From the NCBI RefSeq assembly GCF_031432975.1, contig NZ_CP133838.1, positions 1,674,001 to 1,738,000 on the forward strand: a stretch of DNA of 64,000 nt. Reading direction: 5' to 3'. Below the pieces are notes generated by a model, which worked only from the letters and a program-made list of their open reading frames with translations, was not told where the DNA came from and searched no databases. Shown here piece after piece: positions 37,111 through 46,658 of the stretch. Positions within the stretch are counted from its first letter, which is position 1; the number at the start of each line of letters is the position of its first letter. The translations under genes were made by a program, and so were the position numbers. The stretch is from Buttiauxella selenatireducens. GTDB taxonomy: Bacteria; Pseudomonadota; Gammaproteobacteria; Enterobacterales; Enterobacteriaceae.

Positions 37111-37245
37111 GTCTTATTGGGGGCTATTGAGCAGCGTGGTAATGATTTAAAAGTGCTGACGCTTAAGCGCTACATTGAGGCAATGGGAGGGAAACTTTCT
37201 TTGTTAGTTCAGCTACCGGAAGGTAATAAAGTGTTCCGAATTTAA
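37111..37245 (+). pseudogene. Remnant of an XRE-type antitoxin or regulator C-terminus
   Basis: An open frame gives GAIEQRGNDLKVLTLKRYIE then AMGGKLSLLVQLPEGNKVFRI and a stop. The segment LKRYIEAMGGKLSL is typical of the C-terminal end of XRE/HigA-like antitoxins. The helix-turn-helix and start are missing: a stop codon lies directly before the fragment, and an ATG with strong GGAGGAAAT at 37091 is in another frame and ends after 19 codons. It looks like a decayed gene, possibly damaged when the neighbouring ERIC element moved in. Confidence 0.55.
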
Positions 37246-37250
37246 GCAAA

Positions 37251-37271
37251 GCCGTGAGTTTCCCCACGGCG
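37251..37271 (-). terminator. Terminator-like hairpin after yegD
   Basis: GCCGTG and CACGGC form a 6-bp stem just after the yegD stop. On the minus strand it is followed by TTTGCTT, so termination may be moderate. Confidence 0.5.
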
Positions 37272-37278
37272 TTGCATT

Positions 37279-38637
37279 TTAGTCTTTAAATACGACATCA
37301 GCCCAGCGCGCAAGGCCTGCGGTTACCGATCCGAAATCATCGCCACCGGCCAGTGGAATCCCCGGCAATTGTTGAGCCAGAGCCTGTTTTAGCAACGGCG
37401 AGCGAGCGCTGCCGCCGGTGAGATAAATCACGTCAGGTTTCACGGCGCTGTTTTCCAGTGCCAGCGTGACTTGCTCCATAATCCGCTGCAACGGCTGGCT
37501 AATCGCACTTTCCAGCTCGGGTTGGCTGATATCACAGCCCAACTCTTTGCTGATAAACGGCAACAGCGTGGCGACCTGCTGACTGTCTGAAAGGGCAATT
37601 TTGCTCTCTTCAGCGGCACGCACCAGGCGATAGCTCAGGCGCTGACGCCAGACTTTTTGCAAGTGTGCGACTTTTTCCGGGTCACGAGAATCGCGTACCA
37701 GTTCATTGAGCATGCGGCCATTGGCGCTACTGTAAAAATCGTTTTGCGCGGGAACATCGTTTATCGCCACAGCATTCCACCATGGCAATACCGGCAGTGC
37801 GATGCCTTTTTCGGTTTGACCACCCATCCCTAATAACGGGGAAAGCTGTTTGAATGCCAGCATAATATCGAGGTCATTACCCCCCACTCGGCAACCACTG
37901 TGGCCGAGCAGGCTCTGTTCGCGGTCACGACGGGCGCGCCATTGTGGCCCCATCAGTAAGACTGAGCAGTCCGTTGTACCACCACCGATATCGACCACCA
38001 GTACCTGTTTTTCTTCGGTTAGCGTGGCTTCAAAATCCAGGCCTGCGGCAACCGGCTCAAACTGAAAGACCACGTCTTTAAAGCCAGCACGATGTGCTGC
38101 GCGATCGAGGATCCCTTGCGCCTGCTGGTTAGCCTCGTCTCCACCTAAACCCTGGAAGTTTATCGGACGGCCAATGACGGCCTGAGTAATGGACTCGTCA
38201 ACCTGGCTTTGTGCCTGATTGCGAATGTGCAGCATCATGGCGCAGACCAAATCTTCAAACACTGCGACTTGCTGTGGCTTTAAGCCTGTCGCGCCGAGAA
38301 AGGATTTCGGTGATTTAACAAAGTAAACCTCTTCCGGATCTTCCATATACTGGCGCAACGAACTCAGCCCGAACTGCACGCTGCCTGGCAACACGTCGAT
38401 ATCTTCTTCGCGGTTAAAAGAGACCGCACGGCGCAGCAAGGCCTGAGTTTCAGTCCCTGTTGCCGGAACGTCGTGATGGCGATATAACCACTCACTGACC
38501 GATTCACGCGTTGGTGCACACAACATAGACGGAAGCAACGTTGAACCGTTTTCCATCTCCAGCGCCTGTGGAACACCATCGCGCATCACTGCTACAGAGC
38601 AGTTTGCAGTACCATAATCAAAGCCTATAAATTGCAT
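37279..38637 (-). CDS. yegD: Hsp70-family chaperone-like protein YegD
   Basis: A 452-residue actin-like ATPase of the Hsp70 family with no C-terminal peptide-binding domain. The phosphate-1 loop FIGFDYGTANCSVAV is at the N-terminus, phosphate-2 VVDIGGGTTDCSVLLMG is near residue 208 and the adenosine motif YLTGGSARSPLLKQAL is near residue 412. Clients and function are not established. The start at 38637 was chosen to match the E. coli protein; the upstream 20-residue extension has no support. Confidence 0.94.
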   Translation of the reverse strand: MQFIGFDYGTANCSVAVMRDGVPQALEMENGSTLLPSMLCAPTRESVSEWLYRHHDVPATGTETQALLRRAVSFNREEDIDVLPGSVQFGLSSLRQYMEDPEEVYFVKSPKSFLGATGLKPQQVAVFEDLVCAMMLHIRNQAQSQVDESITQAVIGRPINFQGLGGDEANQQAQGILDRAAHRAGFKDVVFQFEPVAAGLDFEATLTEEKQVLVVDIGGGTTDCSVLLMGPQWRARRDREQSLLGHSGCRVGGNDLDIMLAFKQLSPLLGMGGQTEKGIALPVLPWWNAVAINDVPAQNDFYSSANGRMLNELVRDSRDPEKVAHLQKVWRQRLSYRLVRAAEESKIALSDSQQVATLLPFISKELGCDISQPELESAISQPLQRIMEQVTLALENSAVKPDVIYLTGGSARSPLLKQALAQQLPGIPLAGGDDFGSVTAGLARWADVVFKD

Positions 38638-38758
38638 AACGTCCCCATGCCGGTGAAGAAGGGGGGCGACTTTAGCGGAATGTTTCGCTTCGGGCAATAG
38701 AATTACCCTGCATAATTCAAGCGGTATTCATGGCGAGACTCAACGACAGGACGAAAAA

Positions 38759-39649
38759 ATGTATCAGTTGGACTACAAGCCACCGTATGACTGGAAGTGG
38801 ATGTTTGGTTTTCTCGCAGGCCGCGCAGTCAGTGGAATTGAGACGGTCAGCGAAACACATTACTGCCGGAGTTTTGCACTCGATAACCATCAGGGATTAC
38901 TGACGCTTGTGCCTGACGAAGCCGCTTGTCAGTTGAACGTGACTTTGAGCGCGGGTTTGCAACCGGTCGCCAGTGAGGTTTTGCAGCGAATCAAACAGTT
39001 GCTGGATCTCGACTGCCAGCCCCAGACCATTCTTGAAAGTCTGGGAGATTTATCGGCAGCACGCCCAGGCCTGCGTTTACCGGGCTGCATGGATACGTTT
39101 GAGCAGTCGATACGTGCCATTTTGGGCCAACTGGTGAGTGTGGCAATGGCGGCAAAACTAACCAGCAAACTGGCACAAACTTTTGGTGAGCCGTTGGCGC
39201 AAGACCCTGACTGGCGGCTTTTTCCTACGCCCGAACGCCTGGCATTATTACGTCCTGAACAGCTAAAAGCCTTGGGAATGCCGCTTAAGCGCGGTGAAGC
39301 GATCATTCATATGGCGCGTTTAATGGTGGAGGGGAAGTTTGCGCACAACCGTCCAGCGGATGTTGAACACGGGGTAAAGGTGCTGACCACTTATCCAGGC
39401 ATTGGCCGGTGGACGGCAAACTACATCGCCTTACGTGGATGGCAGGCAAGCGATGTGTTCTTGCCCGATGATTACCTGATTAAGCAGCGATTTCCAGGCA
39501 TGACGCCCGCGCAAATCCGGCGTTATGCGGAGCGCTGGAAACCCTGGCGCTCCTATGCGTTATTGCATATCTGGTATAGCGACGGCTGGGTGCCGTCGAC
39601 GTCAGAGCCGTCAGAGTTAGTTAATGGCAAAATAACTGGTATTCAATAA
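38759..39649 (+). CDS. alkA: 3-methyladenine DNA glycosylase II
   Basis: AlkA removes 3-methyladenine and other alkylated bases from DNA to start base-excision repair; in E. coli it is induced by Ada. The 296-residue product has an N-terminal mixed domain, then the helix-hairpin-helix LTTYPGIGRWTANYIALRGW and the catalytic Asp238 in FLPDDYL, the same number as in E. coli. It carries about 14 extra residues at the C-terminus compared with the 282-aa E. coli enzyme. Its end overlaps the convergent dgcE by 33 bases. AGGACG precedes the ATG. Confidence 0.96.
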   Translation: MYQLDYKPPYDWKWMFGFLAGRAVSGIETVSETHYCRSFALDNHQGLLTLVPDEAACQLNVTLSAGLQPVASEVLQRIKQLLDLDCQPQTILESLGDLSAARPGLRLPGCMDTFEQSIRAILGQLVSVAMAAKLTSKLAQTFGEPLAQDPDWRLFPTPERLALLRPEQLKALGMPLKRGEAIIHMARLMVEGKFAHNRPADVEHGVKVLTTYPGIGRWTANYIALRGWQASDVFLPDDYLIKQRFPGMTPAQIRRYAERWKPWRSYALLHIWYSDGWVPSTSEPSELVNGKITGIQ

Positions 39650-42600
39650 CGTCTCCAGTGGAACCGGTTGGGAGACGGCTTCACCATAAATCAGGTCGAA
39701 GCCGATACCGGAAAGCGTATCCATCACCATCGGCATATCGGCAGGTCCTGCAATGGCTTGCAAGGATTGACGATGCGCGTGTCCATGGATGATGGTCACC
39801 ATCATTTCGTCCATCAGGTTGTTATGCACGTTTTGAATCAGTTCATCATCGACAATGATGTAGCTGAACTTTTGGTGCGAAATTCGTTTAAAGATGTCGA
39901 GATCACGGCCTACGTGGCTGAGAATTAAATGGCAGCCGCTGTCGCGCAGGCGTTGCAGATTGCGATCGATCTTCTCATCTTCGATGAGCAGCGCTTCGCT
40001 ATGGATATTCAAATGTAATAAACGTGCAGGCAGCGAACTGCGCGCTAAACGTGCCAGTATTTCATCGATAACCTTGTCATTAGCGAGGCCGTGGAAGGAG
40101 AGGGGAAGCGCCACGCCAAAACCTTTGTTGGCCACCTGAAGTGCAAATTTACTGAAGAATTCATTGAAAATTCGCAGGTCGAGCGCGCATTGCAGCTCTT
40201 TGTCTTTCACTGTGGCGCGGAACATCGATTCATCCAGTACCACGTCGTCATTTTCTTTGAAACGTAATGACAGCAGATAGAAACTGGTTGATTCCGGAAT
40301 GCGTGGCGGGGCAACGGCTTTTGCGATCATCAGGATAGGGTTCTCGTTGATGATGCGTTTTTGCTCGTCTAGCGGCAGATTCTGGTTCTCTTTGCGAATG
40401 GCATGCTGAGATGATTCAAACACAGTCACCCGACCACGCCCACCGTTTTTCGAGGCGTAGCAGGCAATGTCAGCCTGAGACAGAACTTCAGGTGCGATGC
40501 GGTTATCGGCATCAATTTGTGTGATACCCGCGCTTGCGCCAATGCGATGTAAACGCCCGTTCCACGTAAAGTGGTAGTCGTTAATACTTTGGATAATACG
40601 CTCAGCAATATGTCGCGCATTATCCGACGAGCAATCCGGAAGCAGCAGACCAAACTCATCGCCGCCCAATCGAGCGAGGAAATCGCCGGTGCGTAACATG
40701 CTGAGCATCAAAGAGGAAAGTTCACGCAGTAGCGCATCACCCGCAGCGTGGCCGGCGGTGTCATTCACCGCTTTAAAACGGTCAAGGTCGATGAACACCA
40801 GGGCGTGGCGCTGATGGTTTTCACCGGCACTTTGCAGCAAACGTTTGAGATGATTTTCGAAACTGACGCGGTTTGCCAGGTGGGTTAGCCCATCGTGTGA
40901 AGCGCTATAGCTCAACTGTTTGAGCATTTTACGCGATTCGGTCACATCCTGAATAACCAGCACTGAGCCAATACTTTGCCCATCAAGCGTGGTCAGTGGC
41001 GTTATGCTGTAATGGATATCGTGGCTACCGCCGTTGCGACAATGCAGGACTACATCATGTTCGATGGTGGTGCGGGAATAATCACCGCTATGAATATTCT
41101 CCATTATCGGGCCAGTGTCGCCGAAAGTGATGTGGAGAATCGTCAGAATATGTTGGCCGATTGCCTGCTGTTGCGGCCAGCCGCTGAGCTTCTCGGCAAT
41201 GGGGTTCATAAAGGTGATGTTCATATCAACATCGGTACAAATAACCGCTTCACCGATGGAATCCAGCGTGATGTGCAGGCGTTCTTTTTCCTGATACAGC
41301 GCTTCGTTCAGCAGTTTGACTTCTGTCATATCCATGTTGATACCGAGCAGGCGCTCAACATCCCCATTTTTATTCAATACGCGGTTCGCGAGGGATCGAA
41401 TATGACGAATGCCATCTTTAACGTGAATGCGGTATTCCATTTTGAAGGGAATACGGGCGCGTAGGGCATCGTGAACGGTTTTCTCCGCGGCCGGTGCGTC
41501 ATCGGCAACAAGACAATCAAGCCACAAAGCGTAGGTCGGTTTCACATGCGCCGGGATTTCGTAGAGATCAAACATACGTTTATCCCAACTGATGACATCG
41601 CTCCCCAGGTCCCATTCCCAAATGCCAATGCCGCCAGCTTCATTGGCAAGCGTGATGCGCTCCATCAGGCGCTTATTCACCCACTCGGTATGCTTGAGGT
41701 CGTTAATATCCTCTATTTGTGCGATCAAATAGAGTGGGGAAGCGTCGATATCACGCACGATAGATACGGCGAGTAACGCCCACACCACATCGCCTTTACT
41801 GGTGTAATAGCGTTTTTCCATCGAGTAACTATTAATACTGCCACTTATCAGCATATTGAGTTGCTGCAAATCACCGTGTAAATCTTCCGGGTGGGTGATT
41901 TGTTGGAAGGTCAAAGAACGAAGCTGTTCTGCCGTATAGCCCAGAAATTTACTTAGCGATTTATTGACTTGCAGCCACTGGCCGTCTATCGAAACCAGGG
42001 CCATCCCAATGGCGGAATATTCCATCGCATTACGAAAACGCGCTTCGCTTTCCGTAATGTGTTTACGCTCTTCGCGGAACGAATACATCACCATCGTCAT
42101 CACGTTAGCAGGCAGTAAAATCAGCAGGAATGGCAGCCACGGAGCATTGTTCATCACCGTGGTATGCGGCTGTAAAATAGACGAACTGTTGGTTGCAACC
42201 ATCAACGAAACAACCATCAGCGTGGAGAGGAAAATAATGAAGGCTTCCAGGCGCGGCAGGCGGATCGCACTCCACATCAGAAAAACGATAATAAAGGTAA
42301 ATGGCCACGGCATATAACGCAGGGCCAGATAGCTAAGTAATAAAGTAATAACAAAAGTGAGTATTGTTTCTATGAATAGTTTTGGATTTTTATGCCGCAA
42401 TAAATAGCTGGGTTTGAACAATAATGCGATGGGAACCAGTGCCAGGGTGCCAATAGTTTCAGACAGAACCCAGACGAAAAATGTTTTTGCCATGCTTTCA
42501 CTGGCCGAACCGGTAAGAACTATCGCCAGTAAACCGCCAATTAACGGCGGAATTAGCGCGCTACAAACGACCAACTTAGCCCAATTATTTAGGTTTTGTA

Positions 42601-42949
42601 ATGGGTTATGCTGCGTGATAAAACGCCGCATTAACGATGCACCCAGTAAAGCTTCAGTAATATTGATAGCCGTATAAATGAGGTCTATCTCACCGACGGG
42701 CAGTAATACTGCCGAAGCACACAAACTCCCCGCAGAACAAACAACGATGACCATCGGCCATTGGCGCAAAGGGTTACGGAACAGCGCTACCATCATCAGT
42801 GCGGTTGGGAACCATAGCGGTGCTAAAACAGTCCCTACCAGAGATAATTCCAGGGAGTAAAAGGTGAATATAAAGCTTAAAATCCCCAACCCCACCGGCA
42901 GTACGAAGGAAGGTATTGCGATTAACTCTTTTGTGCTTTGTTTGATCAT
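39617..42949 (-). CDS. dgcE: Diguanylate cyclase DgcE (YegE)
   Basis: A 1110-residue inner-membrane protein that makes cyclic di-GMP, promoting csgD and curli in E. coli. It has an N-terminal MASE1 sensor with about eight to ten membrane helices (1-300), PAS/PAC domains (about 300-420, 430-550 and 560-680), and a GGDEF domain with intact RLGGDEFG (motif at residues 762-766). The C-terminal EAL-like domain (about 860-1110) lacks the EAL motif and catalytic residues, as in E. coli. It probably acts as a cyclase only. Confidence 0.96.
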   Translation of the reverse strand: MIKQSTKELIAIPSFVLPVGLGILSFIFTFYSLELSLVGTVLAPLWFPTALMMVALFRNPLRQWPMVIVVCSAGSLCASAVLLPVGEIDLIYTAINITEALLGASLMRRFITQHNPLQNLNNWAKLVVCSALIPPLIGGLLAIVLTGSASESMAKTFFVWVLSETIGTLALVPIALLFKPSYLLRHKNPKLFIETILTFVITLLLSYLALRYMPWPFTFIIVFLMWSAIRLPRLEAFIIFLSTLMVVSLMVATNSSSILQPHTTVMNNAPWLPFLLILLPANVMTMVMYSFREERKHITESEARFRNAMEYSAIGMALVSIDGQWLQVNKSLSKFLGYTAEQLRSLTFQQITHPEDLHGDLQQLNMLISGSINSYSMEKRYYTSKGDVVWALLAVSIVRDIDASPLYLIAQIEDINDLKHTEWVNKRLMERITLANEAGGIGIWEWDLGSDVISWDKRMFDLYEIPAHVKPTYALWLDCLVADDAPAAEKTVHDALRARIPFKMEYRIHVKDGIRHIRSLANRVLNKNGDVERLLGINMDMTEVKLLNEALYQEKERLHITLDSIGEAVICTDVDMNITFMNPIAEKLSGWPQQQAIGQHILTILHITFGDTGPIMENIHSGDYSRTTIEHDVVLHCRNGGSHDIHYSITPLTTLDGQSIGSVLVIQDVTESRKMLKQLSYSASHDGLTHLANRVSFENHLKRLLQSAGENHQRHALVFIDLDRFKAVNDTAGHAAGDALLRELSSLMLSMLRTGDFLARLGGDEFGLLLPDCSSDNARHIAERIIQSINDYHFTWNGRLHRIGASAGITQIDADNRIAPEVLSQADIACYASKNGGRGRVTVFESSQHAIRKENQNLPLDEQKRIINENPILMIAKAVAPPRIPESTSFYLLSLRFKENDDVVLDESMFRATVKDKELQCALDLRIFNEFFSKFALQVANKGFGVALPLSFHGLANDKVIDEILARLARSSLPARLLHLNIHSEALLIEDEKIDRNLQRLRDSGCHLILSHVGRDLDIFKRISHQKFSYIIVDDELIQNVHNNLMDEMMVTIIHGHAHRQSLQAIAGPADMPMVMDTLSGIGFDLIYGEAVSQPVPLETLLNTSYFAIN

Positions 42950-43304
42950 TACCGCAAATCCGTTAAGGCGTGCCGCCAGGTGACATGCCCGGATGCAAAT
43001 AAAAAGATAATTTCGGTTTATGCTAGTACAAACAATTTACATTTCCTATGCAGTTCGGTCATAAATTAACATCAAGAAGTCACAAAAAGTGATATTTGGC
43101 AGACTTATTTTCCTTGCCTGTTACTCGGCACGTGTTCAGGGTGGACATTCGCGCCACGCCTTCAGCCCATCAGCCCCTCAGCTAAAATCACCCGCCAGAG
43201 CGCATTACTCTGGTATCAGCGGGCGGATCTCCCTATAATTGCCGCGTTTGACGTCTTTCGCGTCGCCCTTCCTCAACATTTAAGTCAACAAGGCTCGTTA
43301 CAAC
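42950..43304. promoter_or_regulatory. Divergent region between dgcE and udk
   Basis: 355 bp without a gene. A perfect -10 box TATAAT at 43234-43239 probably belongs to udk; the -35 candidate TGGTAT at 43211-43216 is weak but at 17-bp spacing. The dgcE side is AT-rich and should hold its promoter, which I could not place. Confidence 0.5.
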
Positions 43305-43946
43305 ATGACTGACAAGTCCCATCAATGCGTCATCATCGGGATAGCCGGTGCGTCGGCTTCAGGAAAAAGTCTTATAGCCAGCACACTGTATCGCGAACTA
43401 CGTGATCAGGTTGGTGATGAACACATTGGTGTCATTCCAGAAGATAGTTACTACAAAGACCAAAGCCATCTTTCGATGGAAGAACGAGTTAAGACGAATT
43501 ACGACCATCCCAACGCGATGGACCACAACTTGCTGTTCCAACATCTGCAATCTCTGAAAGCCGGTAATCCGATTGAACTGCCCGTTTATAGTTATGTGGA
43601 ACATACCCGTACCGGTAACACCGTTCACTTAATGCCGAAGAAAGTCATCATTCTGGAAGGGATTTTGTTGCTGACGGATGCCCGTCTGCGCGAAGAGATG
43701 AATTTCTCCATTTTTGTTGATACGCCGCTGGATATTTGTCTGATGCGCCGTATGAAGCGTGATGTTAACGAACGTGGCCGTTCGATGGATTCCGTCATGG
43801 CCCAGTATCAGAAAACCGTTCGCCCTATGTTTTTACAATTCATCGAACCTTCCAAGCAGTATGCCGATATTATCGTGCCGCGCGGGGGCAAAAACCGTAT
43901 CGCCATCGATATTCTGAAGGCGAAAATCAGTCAGTTTTTTGAATAA
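43305..43946 (+). CDS. udk: Uridine kinase
   Basis: Udk phosphorylates uridine and cytidine for pyrimidine salvage; GTP is the preferred donor in E. coli. The 213-residue product matches the E. coli length. The Walker A loop [11 protein letters not shown] is at residues 12-22, then EDSYYKDQ with a catalytic Asp, [12 protein letters not shown] for nucleoside binding, and [13 protein letters not shown] as the lid. AAGGCTCG-type sequence precedes the ATG only weakly. Confidence 0.97.
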   Translation: MTDKSHQCVIIGIAGASASGKSLIASTLYRELRDQVGDEHIGVIPEDSYYKDQSHLSMEERVKTNYDHPNAMDHNLLFQHLQSLKAGNPIELPVYSYVEHTRTGNTVHLMPKKVIILEGILLLTDARLREEMNFSIFVDTPLDICLMRRMKRDVNERGRSMDSVMAQYQKTVRPMFLQFIEPSKQYADIIVPRGGKNRIAIDILKAKISQFFE

Positions 43947-43970
43947 CCATCAGGCATAACCGCCTCTGGA

Positions 43971-43999
43971 CGAGCGCGTTCTTCTGGCCCGCTCGCAAA
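43971..43999 (+). terminator. Possible terminator between udk and dcd
   Basis: CGAGCG (43971-43976) pairs with CGCTCG (43990-43995), followed by AAAAAATA on this strand rather than T. On the minus strand the run would be T, but no gene ends there. It may be only an mRNA hairpin. Confidence 0.25.
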
Positions 44000-44098
44000 A
44001 AATAATGTAATCCCAGAGTTTACCTGTCTTAGCGTGGCTATATTAGCCCCGCTGTGGCAGGGTAAATAAAACTGAGCATGAGATAAGGAGCATCACTG

Positions 44099-44680
44099 AT
44101 GCGTTTGTGTGACCGCGATATAGAAGCCTGGCTTGATGACGGGCGCTTAACGATTACCCCTCGTCCGCCAGTTGAACGCATTAGCGGTGCTACCGTTGAT
44201 GTCCGTTTGGGTAACAAATTCCGTACTTTCAGTGGCCATACCGCGCCGTTTATTGATTTAAGCGGCCCGAAAGATGAAGTCAGCGCTGCGCTGGATCGCG
44301 TGATGAGCGATGAAATCGTTCTCAATGAAGGCGATGCTTTCTACCTGCATCCGGGCGAACTGGCTCTGGCGGTAACGCTTGAGTCCGTTAAGATCCCTGC
44401 TGATTTAGTCGGTTGGTTAGATGGCCGTTCATCTTTGGCGCGTTTGGGCCTGATGGTGCACGTCACCGCACACCGTATCGACCCAGGTTGGCATGGCTGC
44501 ATCGTTCTTGAGTTCTATAATTCCGGTAAGCTGCCTTTAGCGTTACGTCCAGGCATGATGATTGGCGCACTGAGCTTCGAGCCACTCTCAGGCCCGGCTG
44601 CACGTCCTTACAACAGCCGCCAGGATGCGAAATATCGCGATCAGCAAGGTGCGGTTGCAAGCCGTATTGATAAGGACTGA
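44099..44680 (+). CDS. dcd: dCTP deaminase
   Basis: Dcd converts dCTP to dUTP, the main source of dUMP for thymidylate synthesis. At 193 residues it equals the E. coli enzyme. Conserved parts are [17 protein letters not shown], the [20 protein letters not shown] segment and the catalytic Glu in [14 protein letters not shown]; the C-terminal lid contains [15 protein letters not shown]. It has a strong GATAAGGAGC ribosome binding site and lies 23 bases upstream of asmA. Confidence 0.97.
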   Translation: MRLCDRDIEAWLDDGRLTITPRPPVERISGATVDVRLGNKFRTFSGHTAPFIDLSGPKDEVSAALDRVMSDEIVLNEGDAFYLHPGELALAVTLESVKIPADLVGWLDGRSSLARLGLMVHVTAHRIDPGWHGCIVLEFYNSGKLPLALRPGMMIGALSFEPLSGPAARPYNSRQDAKYRDQQGAVASRIDKD

Positions 44681-44703
44681 GTTCCCATCTGTATGAGGGC
44701 TGT

Positions 44704-46548
44704 ATGAAACGATTTTTAACCACGCTGATGATCTTGCTGGTGGTACTAATAGCCGGCCTTTCTGCGTTGGTGCTATTGGTTAACCCCAATGATTTTCGTG
44801 AATATATGGTGCGCCAGGTTGAATCCCGCAGCGGCTACCAGCTGAAGATAGAGGGTTCGCTGCGTTGGCACGTCTGGCCGCAACTCAGTATTTTGTCCGA
44901 CCGTATGTCTCTCACAGCACCTGGGGCTAGCCAGCCTTTGCTCAGCGCTGAAAACATGCGTCTTGATGTGGCGTTAATCCCACTGATATCCCACCAATTA
45001 CACGTTCACCAGGTGATGCTCAAAGGGGCGGTGATTCAACTCACGCCGCAAACGGAAGAGCGTCGACCGAAAGATGCCCCTGTGGGGCCATCAAGCAGTA
45101 TCCCTGAACCTGGCGAAGAACGCGGTTGGTCCTTCGATATTGCCAAATTAAAAGTGGTCGATAGTGTTCTGGTATTCCAGCATGACGACGACGAGCAAAT
45201 TACCGTACGCGATATCAACCTGCGCATGGAGCAGGATGATAAAAAACAGGCACATCTTGAACTCAGCAGCCGTATCAATCGCGACCAGCGTGATTTGAAT
45301 CTCTCACTGGTGGCTGATTTGAATGCCGCTGATTATCCGCAGCAGCTTGTCGCCAATATCTCTCAGCTCAATTATCAGATTCAGGGAGCCGATCTTCCTG
45401 CGAATGGGATTTCCGGCACCAGCACGCTGACGGCTCGTTGGTTTGAACCCGAACGTCGAGTCGAACTCAGCCAGTTGCAAATGACGGCAAACGACAGCGA
45501 TTTACAAGGTACTGCGAGTGTCGTGCTGAAAGAGAAACCTCAGTGGGTACTCGATCTACGTTCCAGTAAGCTGAATCTTGATAGTCTGGTCGCTGCGAAT
45601 GCCGTGACCAGCACTCAGGCGGTACAGCAGGCGCAGCAGCAACCGACGTTGCCACGCCCGATAATTGCGTCAGGTGGTGAAGATACCCCTTACCAGAATT
45701 TGCGCGGCTACAGCGCGCAGGTGAACATTGCCGCTTCCAGTGTGCGCTGGCGCGGGCTGGATTTCACCGATGTGCAATCGGCGATGACCAACCAGTTCGG
45801 CCTGCTGACGGTGTCTGAACTGACGGGTAATTTGGGCCACGGCAGTATGTCGTTCCCCGGTCAACTTGATGCGCGTAAGAATCAGCCGCAATTAACCTTC
45901 AATCCTAAAGTGGATAACATTGAAATTGGGCCGATTCTCACCGCCTTCGACTATCCCATTGCGTTGTCGGGTTTGCTGTCGATGGAAGGGGAGTTTAGCG
46001 GTGACAAACTCAATGCCGATGCTTTCCGCCGCAGTTGGCAAGGGAATGCGAGCATAACGATGTCGCATTCCACGATGACGGGGATGAACTTCCAGCAGCT
46101 GATTCAACAAGCGGTAACTCGCAGCAATGATGACGTGAAGGCAAAAGAAAATTACGACAATGTCACGACCCTGGATAGCTTCTCGGCACAGGCAACTCTC
46201 GACAACGGTGACCTGGCGCTGAAGAAAATGGAAGGTAAGTCTTCCGTGCTGGCGCTGACCGGGCAAGGTTCGTTAGATTTGGTCAAACAGCTTTGTGATA
46301 CCCAATTTAATGTCACCGTGCTGGGCGGTTGGGAAGGGGACAGTAAGCTGATTGACGTGCTGAAAACCACGCCTATTCCATTGCGCGTTTACGGCCCGTG
46401 GCAGAAGCTTAACTACTCATTGCAAGTCGACCAGGTCTTGCGTAAGCAGTTGCAGAGTGAAGCGAAACGTCGCCTGAATGAGTGGTTAGAGAAGCATAAA
46501 GACAGCAGCAAATCGAAAGATGTGAAGGAACTGCTCAATAACCTGTAA
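44704..46548 (+). CDS. asmA: AsmA-family inner-membrane protein
   Basis: A 614-residue protein (E. coli 617) with an N-terminal membrane anchor (about 4-26, LTTLMILLVVLIAGLSALVL) and a large periplasmic body of AsmA/VPS13-like beta repeats. AsmA affects outer-membrane protein assembly and, with related AsmA-like proteins, is tied to phospholipid transport to the outer membrane. It is just downstream of dcd, likely in one transcript. Confidence 0.95.
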   Translation: MKRFLTTLMILLVVLIAGLSALVLLVNPNDFREYMVRQVESRSGYQLKIEGSLRWHVWPQLSILSDRMSLTAPGASQPLLSAENMRLDVALIPLISHQLHVHQVMLKGAVIQLTPQTEERRPKDAPVGPSSSIPEPGEERGWSFDIAKLKVVDSVLVFQHDDDEQITVRDINLRMEQDDKKQAHLELSSRINRDQRDLNLSLVADLNAADYPQQLVANISQLNYQIQGADLPANGISGTSTLTARWFEPERRVELSQLQMTANDSDLQGTASVVLKEKPQWVLDLRSSKLNLDSLVAANAVTSTQAVQQAQQQPTLPRPIIASGGEDTPYQNLRGYSAQVNIAASSVRWRGLDFTDVQSAMTNQFGLLTVSELTGNLGHGSMSFPGQLDARKNQPQLTFNPKVDNIEIGPILTAFDYPIALSGLLSMEGEFSGDKLNADAFRRSWQGNASITMSHSTMTGMNFQQLIQQAVTRSNDDVKAKENYDNVTTLDSFSAQATLDNGDLALKKMEGKSSVLALTGQGSLDLVKQLCDTQFNVTVLGGWEGDSKLIDVLKTTPIPLRVYGPWQKLNYSLQVDQVLRKQLQSEAKRRLNEWLEKHKDSSKSKDVKELLNNL

Positions 46549-46568
46549 TGCTAAGAAGCGTTGAGTGA

Positions 46569-46645
46569 TTGGGTGGATGCCGCGGTTGCGAATCCACCCA
46601 ACAACTCCATTGCCCTGGTCGGATTAGCGGTAGCGACATCCGACC
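46569..46645. terminator. Two hairpins between convergent asmA and yegH
   Basis: TTGGGTGGAT pairs with ATCCACCCAA (46569-46601), and GGTCGGAT pairs with ATCCGACC (46617-46645), the second resembling a REP-type palindrome. They lie in the 110-bp gap between convergent genes and probably serve as terminators or transcript-end stabilisers. Confidence 0.55.
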
Positions 46646-46658
46646 TTATCTTCTGTAC

